Source: Hypericibacter sp049323455 | GTDB taxonomy: Bacteria; Pseudomonadota; Alphaproteobacteria; Dongiales; Dongiaceae | NCBI GenBank assembly: GCA_049323455.1 | Contig: JBMONF010000034.1 | Location: 124,001-188,000, forward strand | Reading direction: 5' to 3' | DNA: 64,000 nucleotides | The notes under the pieces: generated by a model | The model's input: only the letters and a program-made list of their open reading frames with translations | The model's database searches: none | Told to the model about the DNA's origin: nothing | Part shown: piece by piece, positions 9,261-18,619 of the stretch | How positions within the stretch are numbered: position 1 is the first letter of the stretch | Layout of the letters: each line of letters opens with the position of its first letter | Translations under genes and position numbers: made by a program

Positions 9261-9530
9261 CGTCGATCCTCCTGCCTGCAAGCTGGGCCCGCCCTGCATC
9301 TTGGAAGGAGCAAGCCGTCGCCTGGCCCTCACGCGCCTGCCGCCGAGCCGCCCCCTTTCCGCCTCGGCGCCGCTCGTCTCGCACCATAACTAGCGGAACC
9401 GGCTGCCGGCGAAATTGATCCAGATTAACGACGCGCCTGGATAGGCGGAGGACGGTATGGTTGCCGGTGGTGGCCCCCTTCGGGTCGGCAATGGGCCGTG
9501 GGGCCGCGGAAAGCCCTCGAGGCGGCAGGG

Positions 9531-12155
9531 GTGAGCGACGGTTGGACACTGCAGCATCTGTTGGCCGAGATGGCCGGCCGGGGCGACCATCCGGCGGTCG
9601 CCTGGGTGCGTGCAGGCCGTCTGTCCACGGAATCCTATGCCAGCCTGGCAGCGGCTGCGCAGCGGCTGGCCAGGGGGCTGCTCGCCCTCGGGCTCCGTCC
9701 GAGCGAGCCGGTCGTCATCCTGGCGCCGAACAGCCGCGACTGGATCGCGGTACGGCTGGCGCTCGGCCTGGTCGGTGCACTACCGGTGCCGCTCGACGAC
9801 ATGGGCGCGGATGACGAGACAGCGGCGCAAGCTCGGCAAAGCGGCGCACGCTGGGCCTTCGTCTCCCCGAAACATGCTGCCTTGCTGCGATCCTGCTTGC
9901 CGTCGGACCATCGCCTCTTTCTCTTAGGCGATGACGCCCTGGAGGAAGGTGGTGAGATGTCGTGGCGACGCCTGCCGGCAACCGAAGCTGCGCCCCTGCC
10001 GCCGGTCGATCCGGAAAGCCCGGCCGTCCTCGTCTACACCTCGGGAACGACGGGAGCGGCCAAGAGCTTCACGCTGTCCTACCGCAATATCTGGGCGAAT
10101 GTCGGTGCGATCGCCGCCGAGAAGGTGGTCAGCGCCGAGGATCGGCTGCTTCTGCCGCTGCCGCTCCATCACATCTACCCGCAAGTGATCGGCCTGCTGA
10201 CGCCGCTGACAAGCGGCGCCATCATCCTCCTGCCGGAGGCCGCGACCGGGCCGCAGATCGCTCTGGCTCTGGGGCTGGGCAAGGCGACGGGCGTGGTCGG
10301 CGTGCCGCGGCTCTATGCCGCCCTGCTCGACGCCGTCGAAGCACGGGTCCGCGCTCGAGGACGCATTGTCGCGGCGCTTTTCCATGCCGCACTCGGTCTG
10401 GCAATCGCGGCGCGCCGTCGGCTCGGCGTCGACCTCGGCCGTTTCCTGTTCCGATCGGTGAGGGCACGGCTGAGCCCGCAGCTCAGGCTTCTCGTCTCTG
10501 GCGGTGCGCGCATCGAGCCCGAGCTGCTGTGGCGGCTCGTGGGGCTCGGCTTCGATCTGCGCAGCGGCTACGGGCTCGCCGAGACCGCATCCACCTTCAC
10601 CGGCAACCTGCCGGGACGCGAGCGCCTCGGCAGCGAGGGCAAGCCTTTCCAAGGCGGCGAGTTGCGCATCGCGCAGCCGGACGAGACTGGTTATGGCGAG
10701 ATCGAGCTGCGCGGCCCCAGCGTCTTTTCGGCCTATCGCGACAATCCCGCGGCCAATCGCGAGGCGTTCACGGCGGACGGCTGGTTCCGCACCGGCGACC
10801 TCGGCCGCCTCGACGCCGACGGCTTCCTCTATGTCGCCGGGCGGATGAAGGAGCTGATCGTCCTCGGCGGCGGCAAGAAAGTGGATCCGGAGCGGCTCGA
10901 GGCGCTTTACGGCGCCAGCCCCTTCGTTCGCGAGGTCGCGGTGCTGGAACGTAGCGGCGCGCTGGTGGCACTCGTCCATCCGGATCTCGAGGCCATCCGC
11001 TCGGCCGGACTGACGCGGGTCGAAGACGTGCTGCGCATCGCCCTGCAGGAGTGCGCCGCAGAACTGGCGCCCTGGGAGCGCCTTGCAGGCTTCGCCGTCG
11101 CTGCGGCGCCGCTGCCACGCACACGGCTCGGCAAGTATCGGCGCTTCCTGCTTCCGCCGCTTTACGAGGCCGCCTTGGCCGGCCAGCCGCGCGCGGCGGC
11201 GCCGCTGTCGCCGGCGGATGAGGCTTTGCTGGCGATGCCAAGAGCCCGGGCTCTATGGGCGTTTCTGCGCGAACGCTACCCTAACCGCTTGACCGATCTC
11301 GATTCCAGCCTGGCGCTGGATGTCGGACTGGATTCGCTGGAATGGATGTCGCTGTCGCTCGAGATCGAGCGGCGGTTCGCGGTTTCTCTGCCCGAAGAAG
11401 CGCTGGCGGAGCTCGACCGCGTGCGCGACCTGATCCGTCGGGTCGGCGAGTGGACCGGCACGGAACCTGCTTTCGATGCCGCGGCCGAGATCGGCCGATG
11501 GCTGCGGCTTCCGAGCCTCTTCGGCGGTGTCGTGGCGTGGCTCGCTCACGGGGCAAACCGCGCCTTGTTGAAGGTCGGGTTCCGTTTGCGCGTGTCCGGC
11601 CTCGAGCATCTGCCCGCCTCCGGTCCGTTCGTGATCGTCGCGAATCATTGCAGCGATCTCGACCCGCTGGTCGTGGCGGCCGCGTTGCCGCCGCGGCTCC
11701 GCTCGCAGGTTCATTGGGGCGGCGAGACGAGCCGTCTCTTCCGCACGTCCTTCTCGCGCTGGCTCTGCCGGCAGCTGCGGATCTTTCCCGTGGACGAGCG
11801 CCGGCCCGGCCTTACCCTGACGCTGGCGAGCGCAGTGCTCGAGCGCAGCGAAGGGCTTGTCTGGTTTCCCGAAGCCTGGCGCTCGCCGGACGGCCGGCTC
11901 CAGCGCTTTCTGCCCGGGATCGGGCGGCTGCTGGCGCCCGGCACCGTACCGGCGATCCCCGCTCGCCTTTTCGGAACATTCGAAGCCATGCCGCGAACGC
12001 GCCGGTGGCCACGCCTCAAGCCGGTTCTGCTTCGCTTCGGCCCGCCGCTCGCGCCGCGCGAGTTGGAGCGGATGGGGCAAGGGAGCGACGCCGAGAGCCG
12101 GATCGCCGACGGGCTGCATCATGCGGTAGAGCGCCTAGAGGCTCCGGCCGGTTGA
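9531..12155 (+). CDS. Tri-domain acyl-ACP ligase / acyl carrier protein / PlsC acyltransferase
   Basis: 874 residues from GTG 9531 (GAGG 8 nt upstream). Domain 1 (about 1-560) is an AMP-forming ligase: VYTSGTTGAAKSFTLS near 169, GYGLAETAS, FRTGDLGRLDADGF, and a terminal lysine in RLGKYRR. Domain 2 (about 575-645) is a carrier protein with DVGLDSLEW, the serine near residue 602 accepting phosphopantetheine. Domain 3 (about 675-874) is a PlsC-type acyltransferase with NHCSDLD (HX4D) near 706 and FPEAWRS in place of the usual FPEGTRS. The order matches Aas-like lysophospholipid acylation but with its own carrier. It probably activates a fatty acid, loads it on the internal carrier and transfers it to a lysolipid or another acceptor. 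Confidence 0.85.
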   Translation: MSDGWTLQHLLAEMAGRGDHPAVAWVRAGRLSTESYASLAAAAQRLARGLLALGLRPSEPVVILAPNSRDWIAVRLALGLVGALPVPLDDMGADDETAAQARQSGARWAFVSPKHAALLRSCLPSDHRLFLLGDDALEEGGEMSWRRLPATEAAPLPPVDPESPAVLVYTSGTTGAAKSFTLSYRNIWANVGAIAAEKVVSAEDRLLLPLPLHHIYPQVIGLLTPLTSGAIILLPEAATGPQIALALGLGKATGVVGVPRLYAALLDAVEARVRARGRIVAALFHAALGLAIAARRRLGVDLGRFLFRSVRARLSPQLRLLVSGGARIEPELLWRLVGLGFDLRSGYGLAETASTFTGNLPGRERLGSEGKPFQGGELRIAQPDETGYGEIELRGPSVFSAYRDNPAANREAFTADGWFRTGDLGRLDADGFLYVAGRMKELIVLGGGKKVDPERLEALYGASPFVREVAVLERSGALVALVHPDLEAIRSAGLTRVEDVLRIALQECAAELAPWERLAGFAVAAAPLPRTRLGKYRRFLLPPLYEAALAGQPRAAAPLSPADEALLAMPRARALWAFLRERYPNRLTDLDSSLALDVGLDSLEWMSLSLEIERRFAVSLPEEALAELDRVRDLIRRVGEWTGTEPAFDAAAEIGRWLRLPSLFGGVVAWLAHGANRALLKVGFRLRVSGLEHLPASGPFVIVANHCSDLDPLVVAAALPPRLRSQVHWGGETSRLFRTSFSRWLCRQLRIFPVDERRPGLTLTLASAVLERSEGLVWFPEAWRSPDGRLQRFLPGIGRLLAPGTVPAIPARLFGTFEAMPRTRRWPRLKPVLLRFGPPLAPRELERMGQGSDAESRIADGLHHAVERLEAPAG

Positions 12156-12197
12156 CCTGGCGTGGATTGCCGCGGCGCCAAATCCGCAGGGACTTCG

Positions 12198-13535
12198 CTA
12201 ACGCCACGACAATTTCAACGCGCCGTCAGGCCCGATCTCCACGCGCGTTCCGAATGTCCGACCCTCCCTCGTGAGAACGTCGCTGAGCCAGGACGCATCG
12301 CCGGGTGAGGCACGGTTGAGTCGGAAGTTGCGGATTTGGAACGGTACCATCGCCAGCTCGGCAAGCGTGCCGTCGGATCGCCTGACGCTGGCGAAATACA
12401 TCAGAACCAGATCGTCGCGATAGGCTTCCTCGCCCGCGATGCCCTCGTAGTCGTCGAGAAAGTCGCCGCAACCATAGAGGATCGGACGATCGCGATAGAC
12501 CTCGATCGCCTTGACGTGGTGCGAGGAATGACCGTGCACCAGATCGACGCCGGCCTCTTCCAGGAGCCCGTGCGCGAAGTCGGTCTGCTCGGCGGGGATC
12601 CCGTAGCCCCAATTATCGCCCCAATGGATCGACGCCACCATGATATCCCCCGGCCGCTTCGCTGCGCGCAGCCGCTCCGCGACGGAGCCCAAGGTCCGCG
12701 AGGACAGATCGCGCAGCAGATTGATGCCGAGCCGGCCCGCAGCCGCCTCCCAGCCGCGCGGAATCCCGCTCGTCACCGATCCGAACGCGAAGACGAGCAG
12801 GCGCCCGCCGCCCGGGATCGGAACGATCGCGGGAGCGGCCGCCTCCTCGCGGTTGCGGCCGGCACCGGCCGCACGGATCCCGGCCTTGCGCAAGCTTTCC
12901 AAAGTGTCGATCAGACCTGCCGTTCCCCAATCCAGAACGTGATTGTTGGCGAGCGAGCAGACATCGAGCCCGGCGGCGGTGAGAACCGGCACGTTCGCCG
13001 GGTTCATCTTGTAGTTGATGCCTTTGGGCGCCGGATCGGTGCTGGCCGTCACCGCTGTTTCCAGATTGACCAGCCGCAAGTGCGGCCGCCGACGCGCGAG
13101 CTCCGCCAGCGCATCGCCCCAGACATAGGCGAAGTCGACCGGCTTGGGGATCGGGCCATTGGCCGCTTCGGCCAGCGCGACATACTCGGCGGCGGACTCG
13201 ACATAGGGCTCATAGAGCCGCGGGTCGCCCGGATGGGGCAGGACCTGATCGACGCCGCGCCCGGTCATGACGTCTCCCGTCAGGCAGAGCGTCACGAGAT
13301 CGGAACGGTCGCTGGGGTCGCTCAAGGCCTCGCCAGGTCCTTCGGAAAGGATTTGCGCCTGCACAGGGCTCATGCCCACAACCAGCATAGCTTGCGCTGC
13401 CAGCCGGAAGAAACGGCGGCGCGTTAGCGCAGAGCATCCGGCCGGTGGGAGTCCCGGAACGCTTGCCGTGGTGTCGGCGCTTCCGCCCTTTCCGATTCCG
13501 TCGACAAATTTCTTGATGGGCGTGCGGCCGCCCAT
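12198..13535 (-). CDS. CapA-family protein (poly-gamma-glutamate synthesis type), Tat-exported
   Basis: 445 residues with the CapA metallophosphatase-like fold: LTGDVMTGRGVDQ, VNLETAVT, CSLANNHVLDWG, SIHWGDNWGYG, HGHSSHHVKAIEVY and LYGCGDFLDDYEG. An N-terminal TRRRFFRLAAQAMLVVG twin-arginine signal predicts export. ATG 13535 was chosen; a TTG at 13553 would give six more residues. It begins about 25 nt after ureD on the same strand and so is probably the last gene of the urease transcription unit, an unusual place. Function is uncertain; CapA proteins act in gamma-glutamyl polymer or capsule assembly or as phosphatase-like enzymes. Confidence 0.85.
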   Translation of the reverse strand: MGGRTPIKKFVDGIGKGGSADTTASVPGLPPAGCSALTRRRFFRLAAQAMLVVGMSPVQAQILSEGPGEALSDPSDRSDLVTLCLTGDVMTGRGVDQVLPHPGDPRLYEPYVESAAEYVALAEAANGPIPKPVDFAYVWGDALAELARRRPHLRLVNLETAVTASTDPAPKGINYKMNPANVPVLTAAGLDVCSLANNHVLDWGTAGLIDTLESLRKAGIRAAGAGRNREEAAAPAIVPIPGGGRLLVFAFGSVTSGIPRGWEAAAGRLGINLLRDLSSRTLGSVAERLRAAKRPGDIMVASIHWGDNWGYGIPAEQTDFAHGLLEEAGVDLVHGHSSHHVKAIEVYRDRPILYGCGDFLDDYEGIAGEEAYRDDLVLMYFASVRRSDGTLAELAMVPFQIRNFRLNRASPGDASWLSDVLTREGRTFGTRVEIGPDGALKLSWR

Positions 13536-13559
13536 CCCCTTATCGTTCTCCAATTTTGC

Positions 13560-14435
13560 TCACTTGCGCCGGGGCGCTGGCGCGACACCCGTCATGAATT
13601 TTCGGCAGGCCGTCCAGGCCATTGTCATGGCTCGCCTGAGCGAGGCGCCGTCTTCAGCCGAGAGCCGAAGCCACGCCCCGCAATCGTTAGGCAAGCTGGA
13701 AACGCCCCAGAATACACCGGCGGCCCCCGCGAGCGCGTCGCGCAAAATCGTCATCAAACCGGCCTTGTCGCCCCGCCGATCGATCGCCATCACCACACCC
13801 TGGATCCGATGACGCCCAGCAAGGCCCACTTCGCCGGCTGCGATCGTTCCGCCATCGATGCGAAACCGGTCGAGTGCGAGCAGCCTTCCAGCCTCGTCCT
13901 CGATCCGTATTTCACTCTGCAGCCAGCCGAAGGGCCGATCCCCGCCGGTTGGATCGTGCGGCAGAAAGGCGTCCGATAGCAGCAGGCGGGCCGTTTCGTG
14001 CGCGCGCACGGTCAGTGTGGAATGGAAACGTGCACCGGCAAACAAGATGGCCGGGTCCGGGAAATACTCCACGAGCGTCCCCGCCTTCGCCGCAATCCAT
14101 GCCGTCTGTTTGGCCGGCAGCCCGTCGCAGCGATGAACGATCGTCGAGGCTTGGGTCGTCAGATGCAGCGCCGCCCCTTCCGAAGCCGTAATCTCCATCA
14201 GCAGTTCGTCGCCTTCGTAGATTCCGCCGGCGCAGGACTGCAGGTAGAGCGTCGCCAATCCGGCCGGCTCCGCATCCAGATGCTGCGTCCGGCAAATGTG
14301 GAAGGGATAGGATGCATATTGCCTTTCGAGATAGGTGCGGCCGTCCTTGGCGACGGCGAAGACGAGGCGCAAAGCCCCCGGCGACAATGAAACCCGCGAC
14401 CCTCGACCCCGCCTTTCAGCCGACGAACAGGACAT
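13560..14435 (-). CDS. ureD: Urease accessory protein UreD
   Basis: 291 residues. UreD scaffolds UreF and UreG on apo-urease during nickel insertion. The family core is visible: RLVFAVAKDGRTYLERQ, PFHICR, TLYLQSCAGGIYEGDEL, HLTTQASTIVHRC and EYFPDPAILFAGARF. This is the divergent UreD subtype rather than the enterobacterial one. The start is uncertain: ATG 14435 overlaps the end of ureG by 20 nt without a strong ribosome site, and a TTG further in is possible. Position directly after ureG supports the call. Confidence 0.85.
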   Translation of the reverse strand: MSCSSAERRGRGSRVSLSPGALRLVFAVAKDGRTYLERQYASYPFHICRTQHLDAEPAGLATLYLQSCAGGIYEGDELLMEITASEGAALHLTTQASTIVHRCDGLPAKQTAWIAAKAGTLVEYFPDPAILFAGARFHSTLTVRAHETARLLLSDAFLPHDPTGGDRPFGWLQSEIRIEDEAGRLLALDRFRIDGGTIAAGEVGLAGRHRIQGVVMAIDRRGDKAGLMTILRDALAGAAGVFWGVSSLPNDCGAWLRLSAEDGASLRRAMTMAWTACRKFMTGVAPAPRRK

Positions 14436-15051
14436 CGTGAACGAGCTTGTCCGCAACGGCCTCGACGCCCTCCCCGGTGCGACAGTTGGTGAGCAGGAAC
14501 GGCTTCCCGCCGCGCACCTCCCGCGTCTCCGCGACGAGCCGGTCGAGATCGACCCCGACGTAGGGTGCAAGGTCGATCTTGTTGATGACGAGAAGATCAC
14601 AGCGAAGAATGCCGGGCCCGCGCTTGCGCGGAATATCGTCGCCTTCGCCGACGTCGATCACGAACAGCCAATAGTCGACGAGATCGAGCGAGAAGGTCGA
14701 GGCCAGATTGTCGCCCCCCGATTCCACCAGCACCACCTCGACCCTGGGAAAGGCCCGGATGAGCTCCTGCACGGCCTGAATGTTCATGGTCGGGTCCTCG
14801 CGGATCGCCGTGTGCGGGCAAGCGCCGGTCTCGACCGCCAGGACCCGCCGCGGATCGATGAGGCCGCTGCGCTTGATCCGCTCCGCGTCCTCCCGCGTCA
14901 CCAGGTCGTTGGTGACGATCGCAAGTTCGATCCCGCGCGCCGTCAGAACCGGAATCAGCCTTTCGATCAGGGCGGTCTTGCCCGATCCCACCGGGCCGCC
15001 GATGCCTATTCTCGCTGCCGCCGGCAGAGGGACGTTTCGTTCCCGGGTCAT
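14416..15051 (-). CDS. ureG: Urease accessory GTPase UreG
   Basis: 211 residues, normal for UreG, the SIMIBI GTPase that carries nickel to urease. P-loop GPVGSGKT at 19-26, the metal-binding Cys-Pro-His in ETGACPHTAIREDPTMN at about 78-80, VESGGDNL and the guanine-binding NKIDLAPYVG near 163. Its ATG overlaps the ureC stop as ATGA, showing translational coupling. Confidence 0.97.
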   Translation of the reverse strand: MTRERNVPLPAAARIGIGGPVGSGKTALIERLIPVLTARGIELAIVTNDLVTREDAERIKRSGLIDPRRVLAVETGACPHTAIREDPTMNIQAVQELIRAFPRVEVVLVESGGDNLASTFSLDLVDYWLFVIDVGEGDDIPRKRGPGILRCDLLVINKIDLAPYVGVDLDRLVAETREVRGGKPFLLTNCRTGEGVEAVADKLVHDVLFVG

Positions 15052-16760
15052 CGTAGCATGTATTTCTGCGCCAGCGGCAGGACGCTGGCCGGCTCGCAGG
15101 TGGCAAGCTCTCCATCGACATAGACGTCGAAGGTCTGCGGATCGACGCGAATCTGCGGGCAGGCGGTGTTGTGCAGCATGTGCTGCTTGTTGAGCTTGCG
15201 CGTGCCCCGGGCCGGCAGCAGCGCCTTGCGCAACCCGAGCCTTCCGGCGAGGCCGCTCTCGATGGCAAGCGGATGGACGAAACAGGCGCTCAGGGCCTGC
15301 TTGGCGACGCCGAATGCGCCCCACTGCGGCCGCATCTGCAAAGGCTCGCAGGTCATGAGCGAAGCGGCGCTGTCGCCCATCGCTCCCCAAACGATGAAGC
15401 CGCCTTTCACCACGAGCTCGGGTTTGATCCCGAAGAAGCCCGGCCGCCACAGCACGAGGTCGGCGAGCTTGCCGGGTTCGAGCGAACCGACATAACTATC
15501 GATGCCGAAGGTGCGTGCGGCATTGATCGTGTATTTGGCGATATACCGCTTGATCCGCTCGTTGTCACCGCGCCGCGTCCGCTCCTCGGGAAGCCTCCCC
15601 CGCTGGTCCTTCATCTTCGAGGCAAGCTGCCAGGTGCGGCAGATCACCTCATGGATCCGTCCCATGCCCTGGCTGTCAGAACCCAACATCGAGATCGCGC
15701 CGATATCGTGCAGCACATCTTCGGCCGCGATGGTCTGGGCGCGGATCCGGCTTTCTGCGAACGCGACATCTTCGGGGATCGCAGGATTGAGGTGATGGCA
15801 CACCATCGTCATATCGAGGTGTTCGTCGAAGGTGTTCACCGTGTAGGGGTTGGTTGGATTCGTCGAAGACGGCAGGCAGTTCATTTCGCCCGCGACGCGG
15901 ATGATGTCTGGGGCATGACCGCCACCGGCACCCTCGGTGTGGTACATGTGGATCGTGCGGCCGTTGATGGCGGCCAGGGTGTGCTCGAGGAAGCCGCTTT
16001 CGTTGAGCGTGTCGGTATGCAGCTGCACCTGAAAGTCCAGCTCATCGGCGACCGCCAGGCACGTGTCGATGACGGCCGGCATCGCGCCCCAGTCTTCGTG
16101 GATCTTGAGGCCGAAGCAGCCGCCGGCGATCTGGTCGTAGATGGAGCGCGGCTTCGAGGTGTTGCCTCGGCCGAGGAAGCCGAAATTGATCGGCCAGTGC
16201 TCGGCCGCCTGGAGCATCCTTCCGACGTTCCAGGCCCCGCCGCAATCGATGCCCACCGTGATCGGACCGAGCGAGCCGCCGATCATAGTAGTCAGGCCAG
16301 AAGAGATGGCGTGCCCGCAAAGCTGGGCGCTGTCGAAATGCACATGGACATCGATGCCGCCCGGCGTCGCGATCAGCCCCTCGGCATCGCGCACCGTCGT
16401 CGCCGCGCCGCAGACGAGCTGCGGATGGACGCCGTCCATGATCGCCGGGTTCCCCGCCTTGCCCACCGCGACGATGCGCCCGTCCTTGATGCCGATGTCG
16501 CCCTTGACGACGCCCAGTATTGGGTCGATCACGACGGCGTTGGAGATCAGCATGTCGAGAGCGCCCATGGCGCTGTCGTAGCCGGGCGTGAGCCCCAGGC
16601 CGTCGCGCAGCGTCTTGCCCCCGCCATGGAGACATTCCTCACCAGGCACGGCGTGATCGTGCCCGATCTCGGCCAGGAGCGAGGTATCGCCGAGACGAAC
16701 GACGTCGCCCTTCGTGGGCCCATACATCAGGGCGTAGTCCTTGCGATTCATCCTGGCCAT
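15048..16760 (-). CDS. ureC: Urease alpha subunit UreC
   Basis: 570 residues, the catalytic subunit hydrolysing urea to ammonia and carbamate. Nickel ligands by alignment: His139 and His141 (DVHVHF), the carbamylated Lys219 and His221 (GLKIHEDWGA), His248, His274 (MYHTEGAGGGHAPD) and Asp362; the flap CHH is at 321-323. The segment after the first His pair, FDSAQLCGHAISS and GGSLGPITVGIDCGGAWN, differs from the common ICPQQ and GGGTGP form and is about three residues shorter, marking a divergent urease subtype. It starts 4 nt after the fused ureAB stop. Confidence 0.97.
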   Translation of the reverse strand: MARMNRKDYALMYGPTKGDVVRLGDTSLLAEIGHDHAVPGEECLHGGGKTLRDGLGLTPGYDSAMGALDMLISNAVVIDPILGVVKGDIGIKDGRIVAVGKAGNPAIMDGVHPQLVCGAATTVRDAEGLIATPGGIDVHVHFDSAQLCGHAISSGLTTMIGGSLGPITVGIDCGGAWNVGRMLQAAEHWPINFGFLGRGNTSKPRSIYDQIAGGCFGLKIHEDWGAMPAVIDTCLAVADELDFQVQLHTDTLNESGFLEHTLAAINGRTIHMYHTEGAGGGHAPDIIRVAGEMNCLPSSTNPTNPYTVNTFDEHLDMTMVCHHLNPAIPEDVAFAESRIRAQTIAAEDVLHDIGAISMLGSDSQGMGRIHEVICRTWQLASKMKDQRGRLPEERTRRGDNERIKRYIAKYTINAARTFGIDSYVGSLEPGKLADLVLWRPGFFGIKPELVVKGGFIVWGAMGDSAASLMTCEPLQMRPQWGAFGVAKQALSACFVHPLAIESGLAGRLGLRKALLPARGTRKLNKQHMLHNTACPQIRVDPQTFDVYVDGELATCEPASVLPLAQKYMLR

Positions 16761-16764
16761 GGGT

Positions 16765-17463
16765 CTAGGCCCCCCTATAGCCCTGCTCGCGCGCCCGGCG
16801 CAGCGCGTCGGTCTTGCGCGATTGGCTGTGGCGCGAGCCGTTGGTCAAGCCGTTGAGCCCGTAAAGCTCGCCCGTGCCCCCGAACTCCGTGAGCGTGACC
16901 TCCCTGGATTCACCCGGCTCGAAGCGGACCGCCGTGCCCGCGGGTATGTCGAGATGCAGGCCGAACGCGGCCGCGCGATCGAACTCCAGCGCCTTGTTGG
17001 CCTCGAAGAAATGAAAATGGCTGCCGACCTGCACGGGCCGGTCGCCCGTGTTGGTCACCTTGATCACAACTTTGCGGCGGCCTGCGTTCAGCTCGATCTC
17101 GCCCGGCTCCGCCAGGATCTCTCCGGGTTTCACGGTGTCTGCGGGCAATGGCTTCCGACCCGAGCGGATCGGATCGTGAATCGTCACCAGCTTGGTGCCA
17201 TCGGGAAATACACCTTCGACTTGGATCATCGTCACGAGATCGGCCACCCCCGGCATCACGTCGTCGGTCGTGAGCAGGGTCGAGCCCCAGGCAATGAGAT
17301 CGGACACGCTGCGCCCTTCGCGCGCGCCCTCCAGAATCTCGTCCGTGATGTATGCCACCGCTTCCGGATGGTTCAGAGCGAGCCCCTTGGCCTTGCGTTT
17401 GCGCGCCAGCTCGGCCGCCACATAGATGGTGAGTCTTTCCAGCTCGGTTGGCGTCAGCAGCAT
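16765..17463 (-). CDS. ureAB: Urease gamma-beta fused subunit UreAB
   Basis: 232 residues combining two subunits normally encoded separately. Residues 1-100 are gamma (LTPTELERLTIYVAAELARK, LNHPEAVAYITDEI, GVADLVTMIQVEGVFPDGTK) and about 112-215 are beta (PGEILAEPGEIELNAGR, VTNTGDRPVQVGSHFHFFE, RLDIPAGTAVRFEPGE-type end). The fusion is known in Helicobacter UreA and in some proteobacteria. The beta part carries a short basic tail (SRHSQSRKTDALRRAREQG). AAGGAG sits 5 nt before ATG. Confidence 0.96.
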   Translation of the reverse strand: MLLTPTELERLTIYVAAELARKRKAKGLALNHPEAVAYITDEILEGAREGRSVSDLIAWGSTLLTTDDVMPGVADLVTMIQVEGVFPDGTKLVTIHDPIRSGRKPLPADTVKPGEILAEPGEIELNAGRRKVVIKVTNTGDRPVQVGSHFHFFEANKALEFDRAAAFGLHLDIPAGTAVRFEPGESREVTLTEFGGTGELYGLNGLTNGSRHSQSRKTDALRRAREQGYRGA

Positions 17464-17496
17464 GGCCGCTCCTTATCCTCGTCTTCCGAATGGGCG

Positions 17497-18177
17497 TCAG
17501 TTGGCAAACAACCGGGGGGTGGACACCTCATGCCGCATGACGGCGATCTCCGCTTCCGGCACGAACGCTCCCATCGAATCCAGATCCGGGCAGGCGGTCG
17601 CCAGGACGGCAACGATCTCGCGATGCAGCCTCGCGAGGCTGCGCTGTGCGTCGATATGGCCGATAATCCCCAGCCGGATGGCGGCGCCGAGCAGTCCGAC
17701 GCAAAACGTATGCGCGGAGAGCAGAAGCGCTTCTTCCTCGGCCATGCCGACGACGCGCCAGAGCAGCCCTTGCACGGCGCTGGAATGGCCATGGGCTTTT
17801 CCGGCGCGCATGCGCGCGGCATAGGCGGCCGCACCCGCGGTGCCCAGCCGCTCGTGAACGCCCAGCATCGCCGCACCCGCGCGTTTCGAGCCCTGACGCA
17901 TTTCCAGCACCAACGATTGCGCCTCGACCAGCTCGTCGACATGAGCGACCCGATCGAGATCGGCCTCGGCCCTGTGCGCCGCCGCCAGCGCAGGCCGATC
18001 GAAGCTTGCCCAGCGGCCACGGATCTGGCCGCGGATGAACATCTCCGCCGAGCCGGCGTCTGAGATGCGCCCCAATTGGCTCAAGGTTTCGGTTCCCCAT
18101 GAGAGCGACGCCGCGCCCGTAGGGAAGAAGCTGTCGCCATGTTGCAGCAGCACTAGCATCGGGCCCGCTTCAGCCAT
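17497..18177 (-). CDS. ureF: Urease accessory protein UreF
   Basis: 226 residues, all-helical UreF, the GTPase-activating partner of UreG in the nickel-loading complex. Family features: QHGDSFFPTGAASLSWGTET at the N-terminus (the family's DS-FP-G-SxSxGLE motif, with Trp-Gly here), HGHSSAVQGLLWRVVG in the middle and a C-terminal PEAEIAVMRHEVSTPRLF. GGAGGAA is 5 nt from ATG, and its start overlaps the end of ureE by 8 nt. Confidence 0.92.
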   Translation of the reverse strand: MAEAGPMLVLLQHGDSFFPTGAASLSWGTETLSQLGRISDAGSAEMFIRGQIRGRWASFDRPALAAAHRAEADLDRVAHVDELVEAQSLVLEMRQGSKRAGAAMLGVHERLGTAGAAAYAARMRAGKAHGHSSAVQGLLWRVVGMAEEEALLLSAHTFCVGLLGAAIRLGIIGHIDAQRSLARLHREIVAVLATACPDLDSMGAFVPEAEIAVMRHEVSTPRLFAN

Positions 18178-18619
18178 CCGCGTTCCTCCGGACCCGCCCG
18201 TCCTCGAGCAACGGGCGCAGGCGCGCGAGATAGTCCGCTTCCGGACCTTCCAGCGCTACCTTCAGGCGCAAACCCTCGAAACGCACGCGCCAGTGCAGAT
18301 TGCCGCAGCAATAACCGAGCTCGAGCGCCGCCCTCGCGTCGCGGGGTTCGAGGATCAGCCAGCTCTCCGTCGCCAGCCGGACGACGATGGCGTGCCGGTC
18401 GGCGAGCGCCAGCACCGCCCCGTCGCCCAGCCGCTGGTCCGGCGGCAGGGCAATCGCGCATTCCGTGCCTTTGTCAGTGATCCGACGCAGACGCCGCCGG
18501 GCTGAATCGTCCTTGCCGATAATCAGGTACTCGACGCGGCCCTGATGCTCGAGCGCGTGCAACCGCTCGGCAATGACCGGGTCACTCGCATATCCCAGGA
18601 TCGTCGTGAACGTCTCCAT
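18170..18619 (-). CDS. ureE: Urease accessory protein UreE
   Basis: 149 residues from ATG 18619 (GGGAG 8 nt upstream). UreE is the nickel metallochaperone. Visible: GTECAIALPPDQRLGDGAVL in the N-terminal peptide-binding domain and ELGYCCGNLHWRVRFEG, the dimer-interface metal site region. It lacks the His-rich C-terminal tail of the Klebsiella protein, ending in RPLLEDGRVRRNADG. It is the first ure gene after the urt transporter, with 164 nt between it and the end of urtE. Confidence 0.92.
   Translation of the reverse strand: METFTTILGYASDPVIAERLHALEHQGRVEYLIIGKDDSARRRLRRITDKGTECAIALPPDQRLGDGAVLALADRHAIVVRLATESWLILEPRDARAALELGYCCGNLHWRVRFEGLRLKVALEGPEADYLARLRPLLEDGRVRRNADG

Noticed and set aside
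15171..16856. 561-aa plus-strand open frame
   Set aside because: Exactly antisense to ureC; composition typical of a reverse shadow of a well-conserved gene.
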